DNA from: an uncultured Sutterella sp.
GTDB lineage: Bacteria > Pseudomonadota > Gammaproteobacteria > Burkholderiales > Burkholderiaceae_F
Length of the DNA stretch: 23,970 nucleotides
Assembly (NCBI GenBank): GCA_900757865.1
Contig: CAAEPH010000053.1
Location: 1-23,970 of the forward strand
Direction: 5' to 3'
This document shows, piece by piece, positions 8,340 through 14,886 of this stretch (its first letter is position 1; the number at the start of each line of letters is the position of its first letter). The notes beneath the pieces were generated by a model, which had not been told where the DNA came from, ran no database searches, and worked only from the letters and a program-made list of their open reading frames with translations. The position numbers were made by a program, and so were the translations under genes.

Positions 8340-8520
8340 GGCCTGCAACGGTGCGGGGCTACGTTACCTGAACCTGAAGTTCAGGGCGGTCGGCTCCGGT
8401 GCGGAACGGGTTGGACAACGCGTGTTCAACACTCTATCGGCTACCGAGTACACCAACCTAATAGGTTTAGCATTGGTTCTAGGAACATTGGAGCCCTTGA
8501 GCAATCCGCTGCAGGTTTGA
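8340..8520 (-). ncRNA. ssrS: 6S RNA
   Basis: 6S RNA mimics an open promoter and sequesters sigma70 RNA polymerase in stationary phase. On the minus strand CCTGCAGCGG near the 5' end (8506-8515) pairs with CCGTTGCAGG near the 3' end (8342-8351), with one G-U, enclosing about 155 bases: the long closing stem of the family. The 3' half contains CTGAACTTCAGGTTCAG followed by GTAACGTAGCC, matching the conserved 3' region of known 6S RNAs. The place directly after zapA is the classic location of ssrS. Exact ends are estimated from the stem. Long open frames over this region are fortuitous. Confidence 0.87.
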
Positions 8521-8524
8521 GATT

Positions 8525-8530
8525 ATTTTA
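8525..8530 (-). promoter_or_regulatory. Candidate -10 box of the 6S RNA promoter
   Basis: TAAAAT on the minus strand lies about 7 bases before the inferred 5' end of 6S RNA. No good -35 is visible 17 bases upstream. Confidence 0.45.
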
Positions 8531-8541
8531 GCGAATTTTTC

Positions 8542-8574
8542 GAGAAAAAGGGAGGGCATTTTGAAAAAACGCCC
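8542..8574 (-). terminator. Terminator between zapA and 6S RNA
   Basis: Minus strand: GGGCGTTTT (8566-8574) pairs with AAAATGCCC (8554-8562), with one G-U, around a 3-base loop, followed by CCCTTTTTCTC. It would separate zapA transcription from the 6S promoter. Confidence 0.6.
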
Positions 8575-8593
8575 AAAAGCATTGGACTTAAGT

Positions 8594-8625
8594 CGAAGGA
8601 GGCAAAGTGCACATGGCCTCCTTCG
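8594..8625. repeat. 10-bp hairpin right after zapA
   Basis: CGAAGGAGGC (8594-8603) and GCCTCCTTCG (8616-8625) form a perfect stem with a 12-base loop, adjacent to the zapA stop. There is no T-run on the minus side, so it may protect the mRNA end or act with the next hairpin. Confidence 0.55.
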
Positions 8626-8626
8626 C

Positions 8627-9034
8627 TTAGAGTAGGCTTCCCTTTTTCATGTCCGAGAAAATGGCTTTTTCGCACTGGTCAGCTAGAGCTTCGACTTCTT
8701 TGAGTAAAGCAGCCTCGCCAGGGGTGCTCGCAACGGGGGGCAATACGCCATCGGTTTGCGGTTGTTGCTTTAAAAGTGCTTGCAACTCTTCAACTTGCGC
8801 CGTGAGTTCTTCAATCTTTTTGTTGGCTTTCGTCTCCGCTTTAATGGAGTCGTAAACCAAGTCGAGTGCAGTTAACGCAGCGACCTGATCCATGTTCATG
8901 ACTTTACCGCGTTCATGGATACTGTTCATGCGTTTGTCGACGATCTCGGCGCACTGCTTGAGTAACTCTTCTTCTCCAGTGCTCACGGCGAGACGGTATT
9001 GACGACCATGAATGGTGACACAAAGTTCTGACAT
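8627..9034 (-). CDS. zapA: Cell division protein ZapA
   Basis: Promotes bundling of FtsZ at midcell. The protein has 135 residues, slightly longer than the usual 100-110. The N-terminal ZapA domain shows LCVTIHGRQYRLAVSTGEEE, then CAEIVDKRMNSI and the MDQVAALTALDLV helix. A coiled coil (about residues 60-92) follows, and a further tail of about 40 residues ends in ADQCEKAIFSDM. AGGAG lies 7 bases before the ATG at 9034. It sits 26 bases downstream of a small coiled-coil gene and upstream of 6S RNA, the conserved zapA neighbourhood. Confidence 0.93.
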   Translation of the reverse strand: MSELCVTIHGRQYRLAVSTGEEELLKQCAEIVDKRMNSIHERGKVMNMDQVAALTALDLVYDSIKAETKANKKIEELTAQVEELQALLKQQPQTDGVLPPVASTPGEAALLKEVEALADQCEKAIFSDMKKGSLL

Positions 9035-9060
9035 CTTTCCGCTCCTATGAGGATCCCCGT

Positions 9061-9264
9061 TTAGTCATTACCTGAACGGGTGAGAGAATTAACGATCGAT
9101 TCGGCCTTGCGACGCATGTCATCGAGTCTGCGTTTCGTCTGAGCAAGCTCGGCTTCGCGGGCGGTGAGCTGTGAACTCAGTCGGTGGTTTTCACTTTTTT
9201 CATGTTCAAGGCGGGCAATAAGTTGCGCTACTAACGCCTTGAGACGTTCCATTTGATCTGTCAT
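9061..9264 (-). CDS. Small coiled-coil protein, ZapB-like (TIGR02449 type)
   Basis: A 67-residue protein that is almost entirely coiled coil with heptad leucines (MERLKALVAQLIARLEHEK, then ENHRLSSQLTAREAELAQ). Small proteins of this kind are encoded directly upstream of zapA in beta- and gammaproteobacteria and are annotated TIGR02449 or cell division ZapB-like. GGGAG stands about 8 bases before the ATG at 9264; an ATG at 9270 is only 3-4 bases from it. It is probably cotranscribed with zapA and so likely works at the division ring, which is inference from position. Confidence 0.82.
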   Translation of the reverse strand: MTDQMERLKALVAQLIARLEHEKSENHRLSSQLTAREAELAQTKRRLDDMRRKAESIVNSLTRSGND

Positions 9265-9342
9265 AAACATTGTCTCCCAACAAGATGATCAAGTCGGCTG
9301 GATAGACCGATCAACATAAATCGGTGACTTTAAAGGGAAAAA

Positions 9343-9759
9343 CTAAGATTTTCCCCCTTCAAGAATGAGCTCATCAGCTGCCTTTTCACTAGGCATCGCG
9401 CTCGATGTCCAGTGATCAACTCGGCCTTCTTGGTCAAAGAATACCGTCAGATGGCGCAACTGCTTCTCTCCCTTGGTGGGGAGCAGATAGTAAACGTAGT
9501 CCCAGCGATTTGGATGGAATTGATCAGCCAAGAGCGGAATCCCGAGCAGGAATTGGACCTGGTTTTGCGTTTGCCCTTTTTCTAACTGATTGACCATCTC
9601 GTCTGTAATCAGATTTCCCTGGTGAACAGGTGCACGATAAGGTTGTAGAAATCCTGGTACCAGCTCGGTAGGGTTATCCCAGGCCTTTTGTAGAGAACTA
9701 CAACCCGTTAACAAGCCTAAGGATGCCGCGCCGATCGCGGCCAAAAGGAATTTATTCAT
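9343..9759 (-). CDS. bamE: Outer membrane protein assembly factor BamE
   Basis: Lipoprotein subunit of the BAM complex that inserts beta-barrel proteins into the outer membrane. From the ATG at 9759 it has 138 residues: a lipoprotein signal peptide ending in the lipobox LLTGC, a short linker, and the SmpA/OmlA domain with PYRAPVHQGNLITDEMVNQL, KGQTQNQVQFLLGIPLL, HPNRWDYVYYL and a C-terminal LTVFFDQEGRVDHW. The open frame continues to 9798, but those residues precede the signal peptide. It is divergent from fur, a conserved pairing in proteobacteria. Confidence 0.93.
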   Translation of the reverse strand: MNKFLLAAIGAASLGLLTGCSSLQKAWDNPTELVPGFLQPYRAPVHQGNLITDEMVNQLEKGQTQNQVQFLLGIPLLADQFHPNRWDYVYYLLPTKGEKQLRHLTVFFDQEGRVDHWTSSAMPSEKAADELILEGGKS

Positions 9760-9992
9760 GATGAAGAACCTGCTCTCAGTATGGTTTAACCTTATCACTA
9801 CAGAGAATAAGTGAAGATGAAGTAAATAGTATAGTTATTGTACCGAACTTCTATGGTTTGTCGGCGACTCTTGGTCATTAAGGAAAAACGCCAATGGTCG
9901 AGTTCGAGAGAACGCCTTAAAGACTTCTTTTTGCAATAATGAGGGCCATTTTCTGGTGGTTGGACCGCAAAATAAGCTTACAATCAGTTAAA

Positions 9993-10011
9993 GTCATTAT
10001 CATTCTTATTT
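9993..10011. promoter_or_regulatory. Candidate Fur box upstream of fur
   Basis: The hexamers ATTATC, ATTCTT and ATTT follow one another at 9996-10011, preceded by GTC. This resembles the repeated ATTATC/GATAAT unit of Fur boxes with mismatches. Its position about 140 bases before fur fits iron-dependent autoregulation, which is common for fur. Confidence 0.45.
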
Positions 10012-10026
10012 AGGCATGATCATGAG

Positions 10027-10056
10027 AGGCCGCAAGGGAGGCCTGTTCGTTTTTTT
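10027..10056 (+). terminator. Terminator-like hairpin in the fur leader
   Basis: AGGCC (10027-10031) pairs with GGCCT (10040-10044), followed by GTTCG and seven Ts (10050-10056). The stem is short. It lies between the candidate Fur box and the fur start, so it could end a short transcript or attenuate fur. Confidence 0.4.
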
Positions 10057-10148
10057 GAGAAAAACGGTGGCGAGTTCCGTTACTCGCTCAATCGTTTTCT
10101 CTTAAAGAATGCCTTTCTCAACCTACAATTATCCGTGAGGCGACCAAC

Positions 10149-10607
10149 GTGAGTGACGTATCTGATAACCATACGGCTGAATTAAAAAGTGCTGGCTTAA
10201 AAGCCACGGCTCCTCGTCTCAGAATTTTGGAGCTTTTTCAAAAACGTGCAGAAGAAGGAGGTGATCGTCGCCACCTCTCTGCCGAAGATGTCTATAAAGA
10301 ATTGGTTGCTCAAGGCGTTGAAATTGGCTTGGCAACGGTCTACCGCGTATTAGCGCAATTTGAACAAGCGGGGATCATCGTTCGACATCATTTTGATGCA
10401 GATCGAGCCACGTATGAGCTCGAAGAGGGACAACATCATGACCATTTAGTGTGCTTACGCTGTGGCAAGGTAGTGGAATTTGTTGATCCGGATATTGAAC
10501 GAGCACAGTTGGCCGTGGCCGAGCGTTATAGTTATGAGCTCTACGATCACTCTTTAGTGCTCTACGGTATTTGTCACGACTGTGGAGAAAAGGTTAATAA
10601 GCCATAG
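10149..10607 (+). CDS. fur: Ferric uptake regulator Fur
   Basis: Iron-sensing repressor. The 152-residue protein has the winged-helix N-terminal half (LKATAPRLRILELFQ, then LSAEDVYKELV and IGLATVYRVLAQFEQAGII) and the C-terminal metal and dimer domain with HHDHLVCLRCGKVVEF, a second CxxC in CHDCGE, and HH/H residues expected for the regulatory metal site. Two CxxC pairs are present for the structural zinc. The start codon is GTG at 10149 with GAGG 8 bases upstream. It is divergent from bamE, and a candidate Fur box upstream suggests autoregulation. Confidence 0.95.
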   Translation: MSDVSDNHTAELKSAGLKATAPRLRILELFQKRAEEGGDRRHLSAEDVYKELVAQGVEIGLATVYRVLAQFEQAGIIVRHHFDADRATYELEEGQHHDHLVCLRCGKVVEFVDPDIERAQLAVAERYSYELYDHSLVLYGICHDCGEKVNKP

Positions 10608-10632
10608 TCACAGACTCGATTTTTTTACGCCT

Positions 10633-10682
10633 TGAGGTGGGTATGAGCATCGTGTTTTGAAACGATGTTGATAGCCACCTCA
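10633..10682. repeat. Two-tier hairpin downstream of fur
   Basis: An outer stem TGAGGTGG/CCACCTCA (10633-10640 and 10675-10682) encloses an inner stem CATCGT/ACGATG (10648-10653 and 10662-10667), with a short TAT/ATA pairing between. It lies 25 bases after the fur stop. ATTGCATTTT follows, so it may terminate fur and the opposing small ORF. Confidence 0.5.
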
Positions 10683-10689
10683 TTGCATT

Positions 10690-10869
10690 TTATGGGTGAG
10701 ATGAGTAGAGCGCTTTCTCTAACGCTAAAAAGCGTAATAGTGCCTCAAATCCAAGCTGGGCACTGGCATGATGGCATTGCGTGTTGATGTATTGCACGGC
10801 CACTGAAATCCAAGGGCCAAAATGCTCATCGAAAAAAAGCGCTGGCGTTATGGTCTTTAATACCTGCAT
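10690..10869 (-). CDS. Possible 59-residue small protein or gene remnant
   Basis: An ATG at 10869 opens 59 codons ending in TAA. The product reads like a real helical protein (LFFDEHFGPWISVAVQYI, then LGFEALLRFLALEKAL). However, the strong GGAGG at 10894-10898 points to another ATG at 10885 in a different frame, which stops after 19 codons just past a run of seven Ts. A one-base slip in that run would join the well-initiated frame to the protein-like one, so this may be a frameshifted gene. No family recognised. Confidence 0.35.
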   Translation of the reverse strand: MQVLKTITPALFFDEHFGPWISVAVQYINTQCHHASAQLGFEALLRFLALEKALYSSHP

Positions 10870-10931
10870 CGCTTGCTCGTTTCATCTCTTTCTCCTCCTT
10901 TTTTAAATCAAAAAAATCAATATGTGATTTT

Positions 10932-10989
10932 TGATTGGGTCCAGCGAGTACGTAGTCACACTCGCAGGGCCTCCTTTCAGACCCAATCA
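10932..10989. repeat. Nested inverted repeat at the edge of the gene-poor junction
   Basis: TGATTGGGTC (10932-10941) pairs with GACCCAATCA (10980-10989), and inside it GCGAGT (10944-10949) pairs with ACTCGC (10960-10965). It lies where AT-rich sequence gives way to a GC-rich segment. It may be a terminator for leftward transcription or the end of an inserted element. Confidence 0.5.
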
Positions 10990-11800
10990 GGAATCTATTT
11001 GTAGAGATTCGAGAAACCCAGTCGAGTCGCGATCTCGTGCTGTCGGTTGGTCACTTCAAGCCGATGGGCGTTGCTCTGGTCATCGTGTACCACACGCGGC
11101 GTGCTCAACCGATTTATCTGCTCATCGAAGCTCATTTCCAAGCGGCGCGATCTCTTTGAGGCCGGTCTTTCAGTTCTTGCATCGTCCAGCAAAAAACGTA
11201 CCCCAAATCCTAAATTTCCTCGGCTTGGGATATCCCTCAGAAGCCCCATCCAGACAGGTTCGATGACGAGAAAGTCAGATGAACACTCCAGGGGGCGTCT
11301 TCCCCCGAAGCCCCGCCCTCGACGCCGGGGGGCTCGAAAGAATTGCTGCAGCGGCAGAGCCGCCATACCCACTCTCCCTCTGCCTACCTAGGCTACGGCC
11401 GTTCCTTGGTCTGTCAAGGGAAATGAGTCCTCACGGCCCTGAAACGACTTGATCACCGTTCGCGCGGCCTACGGCCCACTTTTAAGGGTGAGCGGCCGCG
11501 CGAACCGTGGACAAGTCTGCTCTACGGCATCATCTGCGCCAATCTCCGTCACCTCTCGTGCCGTAATGAACGATTAACCATGCTACTCAGCAGGCTACTT
11601 TGGACGCACCCACGGAAACTTTGGAATGCCACGCGGAAAAGACTGGATTTTGCAGCCGGCGAAGGCAGAGCGGCAAACAGAAACCGAGACTGCTCTTTCC
11701 AGAGCCGGACCGGCTTAAGGATCTGCGACTGTCCCCGTCGGAACCATTCCGAGCCCTTCTCAAAGTCGCGGGGTCTCTGACCAGAATGAACAAAGCTTTG
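10990..11800. other. Gene-poor GC-rich junction segment
   Basis: About 800 bases with no confident gene. A 125-codon open frame runs on the minus strand (10995-11372) opposite a 114-codon plus frame; both are rich in Arg, Ser and Pro, as expected for chance frames in GC-rich DNA. The C-terminal part of the minus frame (from MSFDEQINRLSTPRVV) is the most protein-like piece. The stretch 11290-11345 is dense in G and C runs. I suspect the residue of a mobile element between backbone and acquired cassette, but recognise no transposase. Confidence 0.4.
11458..11505. repeat. 12-bp perfect GC-rich inverted repeat
   Basis: GTTCGCGCGGCC (11458-11469) and GGCCGCGCGAAC (11494-11505) are exact reverse complements with a 24-base spacer. 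It lies inside the gene-poor junction with no adjacent T-run, so it is not an ordinary terminator. Confidence 0.55.
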
Positions 11801-12043
11801 TTACTTTGATTTCCCGGTGAACCAGCCAAGAAGCTCTTTGCGCTCAGGCACGCGGCCAACGACCTTCACCTCGCCATCGATTGCCATCGCCGGCAAGCTC
11901 AGGATGCCCTTGCGGAGCATGGCCGGGAAGTCGGAAACCTTTCGAACTTCCGCGTCAAAGCCCTCTTCGGCGCAGAGGGCTTTGACCGTTTCAAAAAGCG
12001 CGTTACAGCGGGAGCAGCCTGTTCCAAAAATTTCGATCAGCAT
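11801..12043 (-). CDS. Small redox-active thioredoxin-family protein
   Basis: An 80-residue single-domain thioredoxin-like protein of the small redox-active disulfide type (TIGR00412-like). It begins directly with strand and active site: MLIEIFGTGCSRCNALFETV, with a CxxC at residues 10 and 13, and has the cis-proline context LSLPAMAIDGEVKVVGRVP. There is no signal peptide, so it is cytoplasmic. GGA precedes the ATG by about 7 bases, and it starts 11 bases after the permease stop. Its repeated pairing with DUF318 permeases suggests it reduces or delivers the permease's thiol-binding substrate (inference). Confidence 0.85.
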   Translation of the reverse strand: MLIEIFGTGCSRCNALFETVKALCAEEGFDAEVRKVSDFPAMLRKGILSLPAMAIDGEVKVVGRVPERKELLGWFTGKSK

Positions 12044-12054
12044 ATCGAGAGTCC

Positions 12055-13092
12055 TTAATAAAACAGCGTTTCACAAAGATTGAGAATCCAGCCGATCATC
12101 GTAAAGCAGACGATGAGCCAGAAGAAAAAGAGAGTCAGCAGTCTGGCCGTCATGACCTGACGGAGCATCACGAATTCCGGGAAACTCGCGCCCACCGTAC
12201 TCATGGCGAAGGCGAGCGTTGTCCCGAGAGGCAGACCCTTTGCAAGGAGTCCCTCCATCACGGGAACGATCCCGGTGACGTTCGTATAGAGCGGCATGCC
12301 GGCAACGACAGCCGCAGGCACGTTCCACCAAGCTCCCGTCATCACGCGGGCGAACCAGTCGTCAGGCACGAATCCGTGAAGCAACGCCCCGACTGCCACG
12401 CCGGCGATCACCCACTTCCAGATACGGCCGATAATGGCCTTCACTTCTACTGTAGCAAACGCATGCCGCTCTGCCGAAGAAATCCTGCGATTGTCTACGC
12501 CCGACGGCGCAGTGCCTCCGGACGACTGAATGACGGCAAGTATGGCAGGCTCGAGCCATCGCTCGGCACGGAAGGCATCCATTACGACACCGCCCGTGAT
12601 CCCCGCTGTCAGACCAGCCGCTATATACAGCAGCGTGAGCTTCCAACCGAGAAGACCCCAGAGCGTGACGATGGCCACCTCGTTGATGAGCGGCGACGTA
12701 ATCAGGAAAGCCATGGTGATGCCGAGCGGAATGCCGGCCGACGTAAATCCGAGAAAGAGCGGAATGCTTGAGCATGAGCAAAAAGGCGTCACCGCGCCGA
12801 AGACGCTTCCAATCACATAGCCGGGAAGCCGTCCGAAGCGCAGAAGCACATCCCTGACACGCTCGACCGACAGCCCTGCCCTCAGCCAGGCGAGCAGATA
12901 AACCATCAGAAAAAGAAGAAGGAAGATCTTGGCGGTATCGGCGATGAAAAAGTCGACCGCCCCGGCGATCCGCACATCATCGAAAAGCCCCCCTGCACGT
13001 GCAGCCATCTCGGGCGCGGCAAACCAGAGACCGATCCAAGCCGCTCCTGCTGCCACGCCCCCGAGCAGAGTTCTGAAAGATGCCTTCGTCAT
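12055..13092 (-). CDS. DUF318/ArsP-type permease
   Basis: A 345-residue membrane permease of the DUF318 (YraQ/ArsP) family, members of which export trivalent organoarsenicals or are linked to metal and thiol stress. Eight or so hydrophobic spans are evident. The N-terminal half has the signature AVTPFCSCSSIPLFLGF with a CSCSS motif, followed by GIPLGITMAFLITSPLINEV; the second half repeats the theme with MPLYTNVTGIVPVMEGLLAK. I place the start at the ATG at 13092, where ATGA overlaps the arsR stop and GGAG lies 5 bases before it; a frame open to 13125 lies inside arsR. It is coupled to arsR upstream and the small thioredoxin downstream. The substrate is not proven. Confidence 0.87.
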   Translation of the reverse strand: MTKASFRTLLGGVAAGAAWIGLWFAAPEMAARAGGLFDDVRIAGAVDFFIADTAKIFLLLFLMVYLLAWLRAGLSVERVRDVLLRFGRLPGYVIGSVFGAVTPFCSCSSIPLFLGFTSAGIPLGITMAFLITSPLINEVAIVTLWGLLGWKLTLLYIAAGLTAGITGGVVMDAFRAERWLEPAILAVIQSSGGTAPSGVDNRRISSAERHAFATVEVKAIIGRIWKWVIAGVAVGALLHGFVPDDWFARVMTGAWWNVPAAVVAGMPLYTNVTGIVPVMEGLLAKGLPLGTTLAFAMSTVGASFPEFVMLRQVMTARLLTLFFFWLIVCFTMIGWILNLCETLFY

Positions 13093-13406
13093 GCCTTCTC
13101 CTTCCCGTAGCAGCAACTCCCGCATCCGGTTGACTCAAGGCACGCGAGCATGGTGCCGATGCCTGGAAGTCCGAGCGAGCAGTAAATGTTGAGCCCCTCC
13201 CTGCGGCTTTCGATCACCCCGGCCGTGCGGAGCACCTGAAGGTGTCGGGAGACCGTGGAGAGACTGCCTCCCGTGAGGCTCTGCAGTTCGCAGACGCATT
13301 TTTCTCCTCCGGCCAGCGCCTTCACGATGCGAAGACGGGTCGGATGGCCGAGCGCCTTGAAAACGGCGGCTTCCTGCTCGAACACTTTGTCTGCATTATC
13401 GGTCAA
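13089..13406 (-). CDS. ArsR/SmtB-family repressor
   Basis: A 105-residue winged-helix metalloregulator. The HTH region reads FKALGHPTRLRIVKALAGG, then CVCELQSLTGGSLSTVSRHL and LRTAGVIESRREGLNIYCSL. Candidate sensing thiols are CVC in the early DNA-binding half and a C-terminal cluster, CLESTGCGSCCYG. Translation appears to begin at TTG 13406, with GGGAG 8 bases upstream; there is no better ATG ahead of the HTH. It is first in a minus-strand operon with the permease and small thioredoxin, and divergent from an exported thioredoxin. A strong palindrome between the divergent starts is its likely operator. Confidence 0.9.
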   Translation of the reverse strand: MTDNADKVFEQEAAVFKALGHPTRLRIVKALAGGEKCVCELQSLTGGSLSTVSRHLQVLRTAGVIESRREGLNIYCSLGLPGIGTMLACLESTGCGSCCYGKEKA

Positions 13407-13426
13407 GATACAGTCTCCCTTTCAGT

Positions 13427-13448
13427 TATTTCGCATAATTGCGAAATA
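13427..13448. promoter_or_regulatory. ArsR operator palindrome
   Basis: TATTTCGCA (13427-13435) and TGCGAAATA (13440-13448) form a 9-bp inverted repeat with a 4-base spacer, between the divergent arsR and thioredoxin genes. A related half-site, ATGTTTCGC, lies at 13463-13471. It probably controls both directions. Confidence 0.7.
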
Positions 13449-13499
13449 TAGCACATTCCGATATGTTTCGCTGATCAGCCAAATAAGCAAGGAGTCACA

Positions 13500-13925
13500 A
13501 TGATTCGACGAACTGTCTGCGCTTGACTGACGGCAGCTTCGCTCACCTTTGCACCCGGCGCATACGCAGAGCTCAACGGACGCGTGCCTGAACCCGGCAT
13601 GGTCACCATGGCCGACTTCGGCGCCGAGTCCTGTCTTCCGTGCAAAGCCATGGCGCCGATTCTGAAGAAACTGGACAAAGAATATGAAGGTCGGGCCGCC
13701 GTGCGCTTCATCAACACAGTCCAATATCCGGAAATCGCCGAATATTTCCGCATTGCCGTGCTGCCGACGCAGATTTTCTACGACCACCGTGGCGAAGAAG
13801 TCGGCTGGCACACGGGGTATCTGGACGAAGGCAGCATCCGAGCCAAGCTCGATGAACTGATCTCCGCCGCAAAGGCCGAGAAGGAAGGCGCTTTCCCCAG
13901 CACAAAAGAGGATCCCGCAAAGTGA
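13500..13925 (+). pseudogene. Exported thioredoxin with in-frame TGA in its signal peptide
   Basis: The intact reading would be a 141-residue periplasmic thioredoxin: start ATG 13500 with AAGGAG 6 bases before it, a signal peptide ending AYA before residue 24, then a thioredoxin fold with CLPC at residues 45 and 48, AVLPTQIFYD with the cis-proline, and a C-terminal helix. Codon 9, however, is TGA (13524-13526). Translation could restart at ATG 13599 or 13608, or upstream GTG codons, giving a leaderless protein. It is divergent from arsR and overlaps the CcdA-like gene by GTGA, so together they would carry electrons across the membrane. The TGA may be a nonsense mutation, a sequencing error, or, much less likely, a recoded codon. 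Confidence 0.7.
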
Positions 13926-14251
13926 TTGAAGAGCTGGTTCCCTCTGTACTCGGCATGCTGACGGCATCGCCCGGGAAAGCCGCTACCGCGAGCTTCGTCT
14001 GGGGCCTCGCAAGCATTCTGCTGAGTCCCTGCCATTTGGCATCCGTGCCACTGATGGCAGGCTACGCCGCACGCGATGCAGCGGATCCGACGGCTGACGG
14101 CAAAACAGCAGGTCGGCGCGCCGCCCTGTGCGGGATCGCGTTCACCGTCGGCCTCTTTAAAGGAACAGGGCTCGATGAATTATTTGTTCTCTTGGGGTAC
14201 GCCCAGGCAGTACGCTTGAATGTGATCGAATATTGTTCCAATAGGATATAA
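13922..14251 (+). pseudogene. CcdA-like thiol-disulfide transporter, truncated
   Basis: The first 80 or so residues match the N-terminal half of CcdA/DsbD-type membrane electron carriers: SFVWGLASILLSPCHLASVP carries the conserved Pro-Cys in the first membrane span, and CGIAFTVGLF begins the second. After about 14160 the sequence stops resembling the family, and the frame ends at 14251 with no further spans; a complete CcdA has about six. The GTG start overlaps the thioredoxin stop. It was probably cut by arrival of the recombinase-led island. No remaining half is visible in the window. Confidence 0.72.
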
Positions 14252-14262
14252 CTTGGTATTTA

Positions 14263-14280
14263 TGATACGATTTCGTATCA
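14263..14280. repeat. 18-bp palindrome upstream of the serine recombinase
   Basis: TGATACGA and TCGTATCA flank a TT centre, forming a near-perfect palindrome 25 bases before the recombinase ATG, in an AT-rich leader. It could be the recombinase's crossover or res-like site, or an operator for its gene. Confidence 0.6.
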
Positions 14281-14304
14281 AAAATAACTTTTTGGGACGA
14301 AACG

Positions 14305-14886
14305 ATGACTGGGATGCGGTTTGGGTATGTGCGCGTCAGCACGAGGGACCAGAATCCGGAAAGACAGATTGCCGAGATGGAAGGAAGGGGGCTTCGAGTC
14401 TATGTGGATTACGCATCAGGAAAAAGCACTGACAGGCAGGAGCTGCAAAAGCTAATGCTGCTTCTGCGAGAGGGAGATCAGCTGTTTGTTCATTCGCTGG
14501 ATCGGCTGGCCAGAAATCTCTCAGACCTTCTGAAGATCGTGGACGATCTGACGAAGCGAGGTGTGACTGTTTCGTTCGAGAAAGAGAAACTGGAATTTGC
14601 AGGAGGAGAGTCTGCATCCCCTGCTGCCAAACTGATGCTGAGTGTTGTCGGAGCTTTCAGCGAGTTTGAGCGGGAGATGATCCGAGCTCGTCAGCGTGAG
14701 GGAATCGAGCTGGCGAAGGCTCGCGGAGTTTATCGGGGACGGCCGAGGAGTGTGAGTGAGGCACAGATCGCAGAAATCAGGATCCTGATGGAGAAAGGTG
14801 TTCCTCTTGCGAAGGCTGCCAGAGCTGTCGGGGTCAGCAGGACTTCGGCTTATCGTTACCTCAATTCCGGAGAAACTGAGAGGTGA
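14305..14886 (+). CDS. Serine recombinase (resolvase/invertase family)
   Basis: A 193-residue small serine recombinase of the resolvase/Pin invertase type. The catalytic N-terminal domain begins FGYVRVSTRDQNPERQI with the nucleophile serine at residue 12 (residue 9 if translation starts at the internal ATG). It then shows LFVHSLDRLARNLSDLL, VSFEKEKLEF, the LMLSVVGAFSEFEREMIRAR helix, and a C-terminal helix-turn-helix (GVPLAKAARAVGVSRTSAYR). The full domain set suggests an active enzyme. Its stop overlaps the vsr start by GTGA, so vsr is cotranslated. It follows the break in the CcdA-like gene and may have brought in, or may invert, part of the island. Confidence 0.93.
   Translation: MTGMRFGYVRVSTRDQNPERQIAEMEGRGLRVYVDYASGKSTDRQELQKLMLLLREGDQLFVHSLDRLARNLSDLLKIVDDLTKRGVTVSFEKEKLEFAGGESASPAAKLMLSVVGAFSEFEREMIRARQREGIELAKARGVYRGRPRSVSEAQIAEIRILMEKGVPLAKAARAVGVSRTSAYRYLNSGETER

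Larger units (their letters stand above)
9760..10148. other. bamE-fur divergent intergenic region
   Basis: 389 bases between two divergent genes. It holds a candidate Fur box and a terminator-like hairpin (listed separately), several A/T-rich stretches, and a second possible stem, CGTTTTT/AAAAACG, at about 10048-10066. No plausible coding region is visible. Confidence 0.6.

Noticed and set aside
8127..8531. 134-codon open frame on the plus strand
   Set aside because: It lies over 6S RNA and the start of the EVE gene, and its composition is that of structured RNA read in sense.
11047..11391. 114-codon plus-strand frame
   Set aside because: It is Arg/Ser/Pro-rich, opposite another equally poor frame, has no ribosome site, and matches no family I know.
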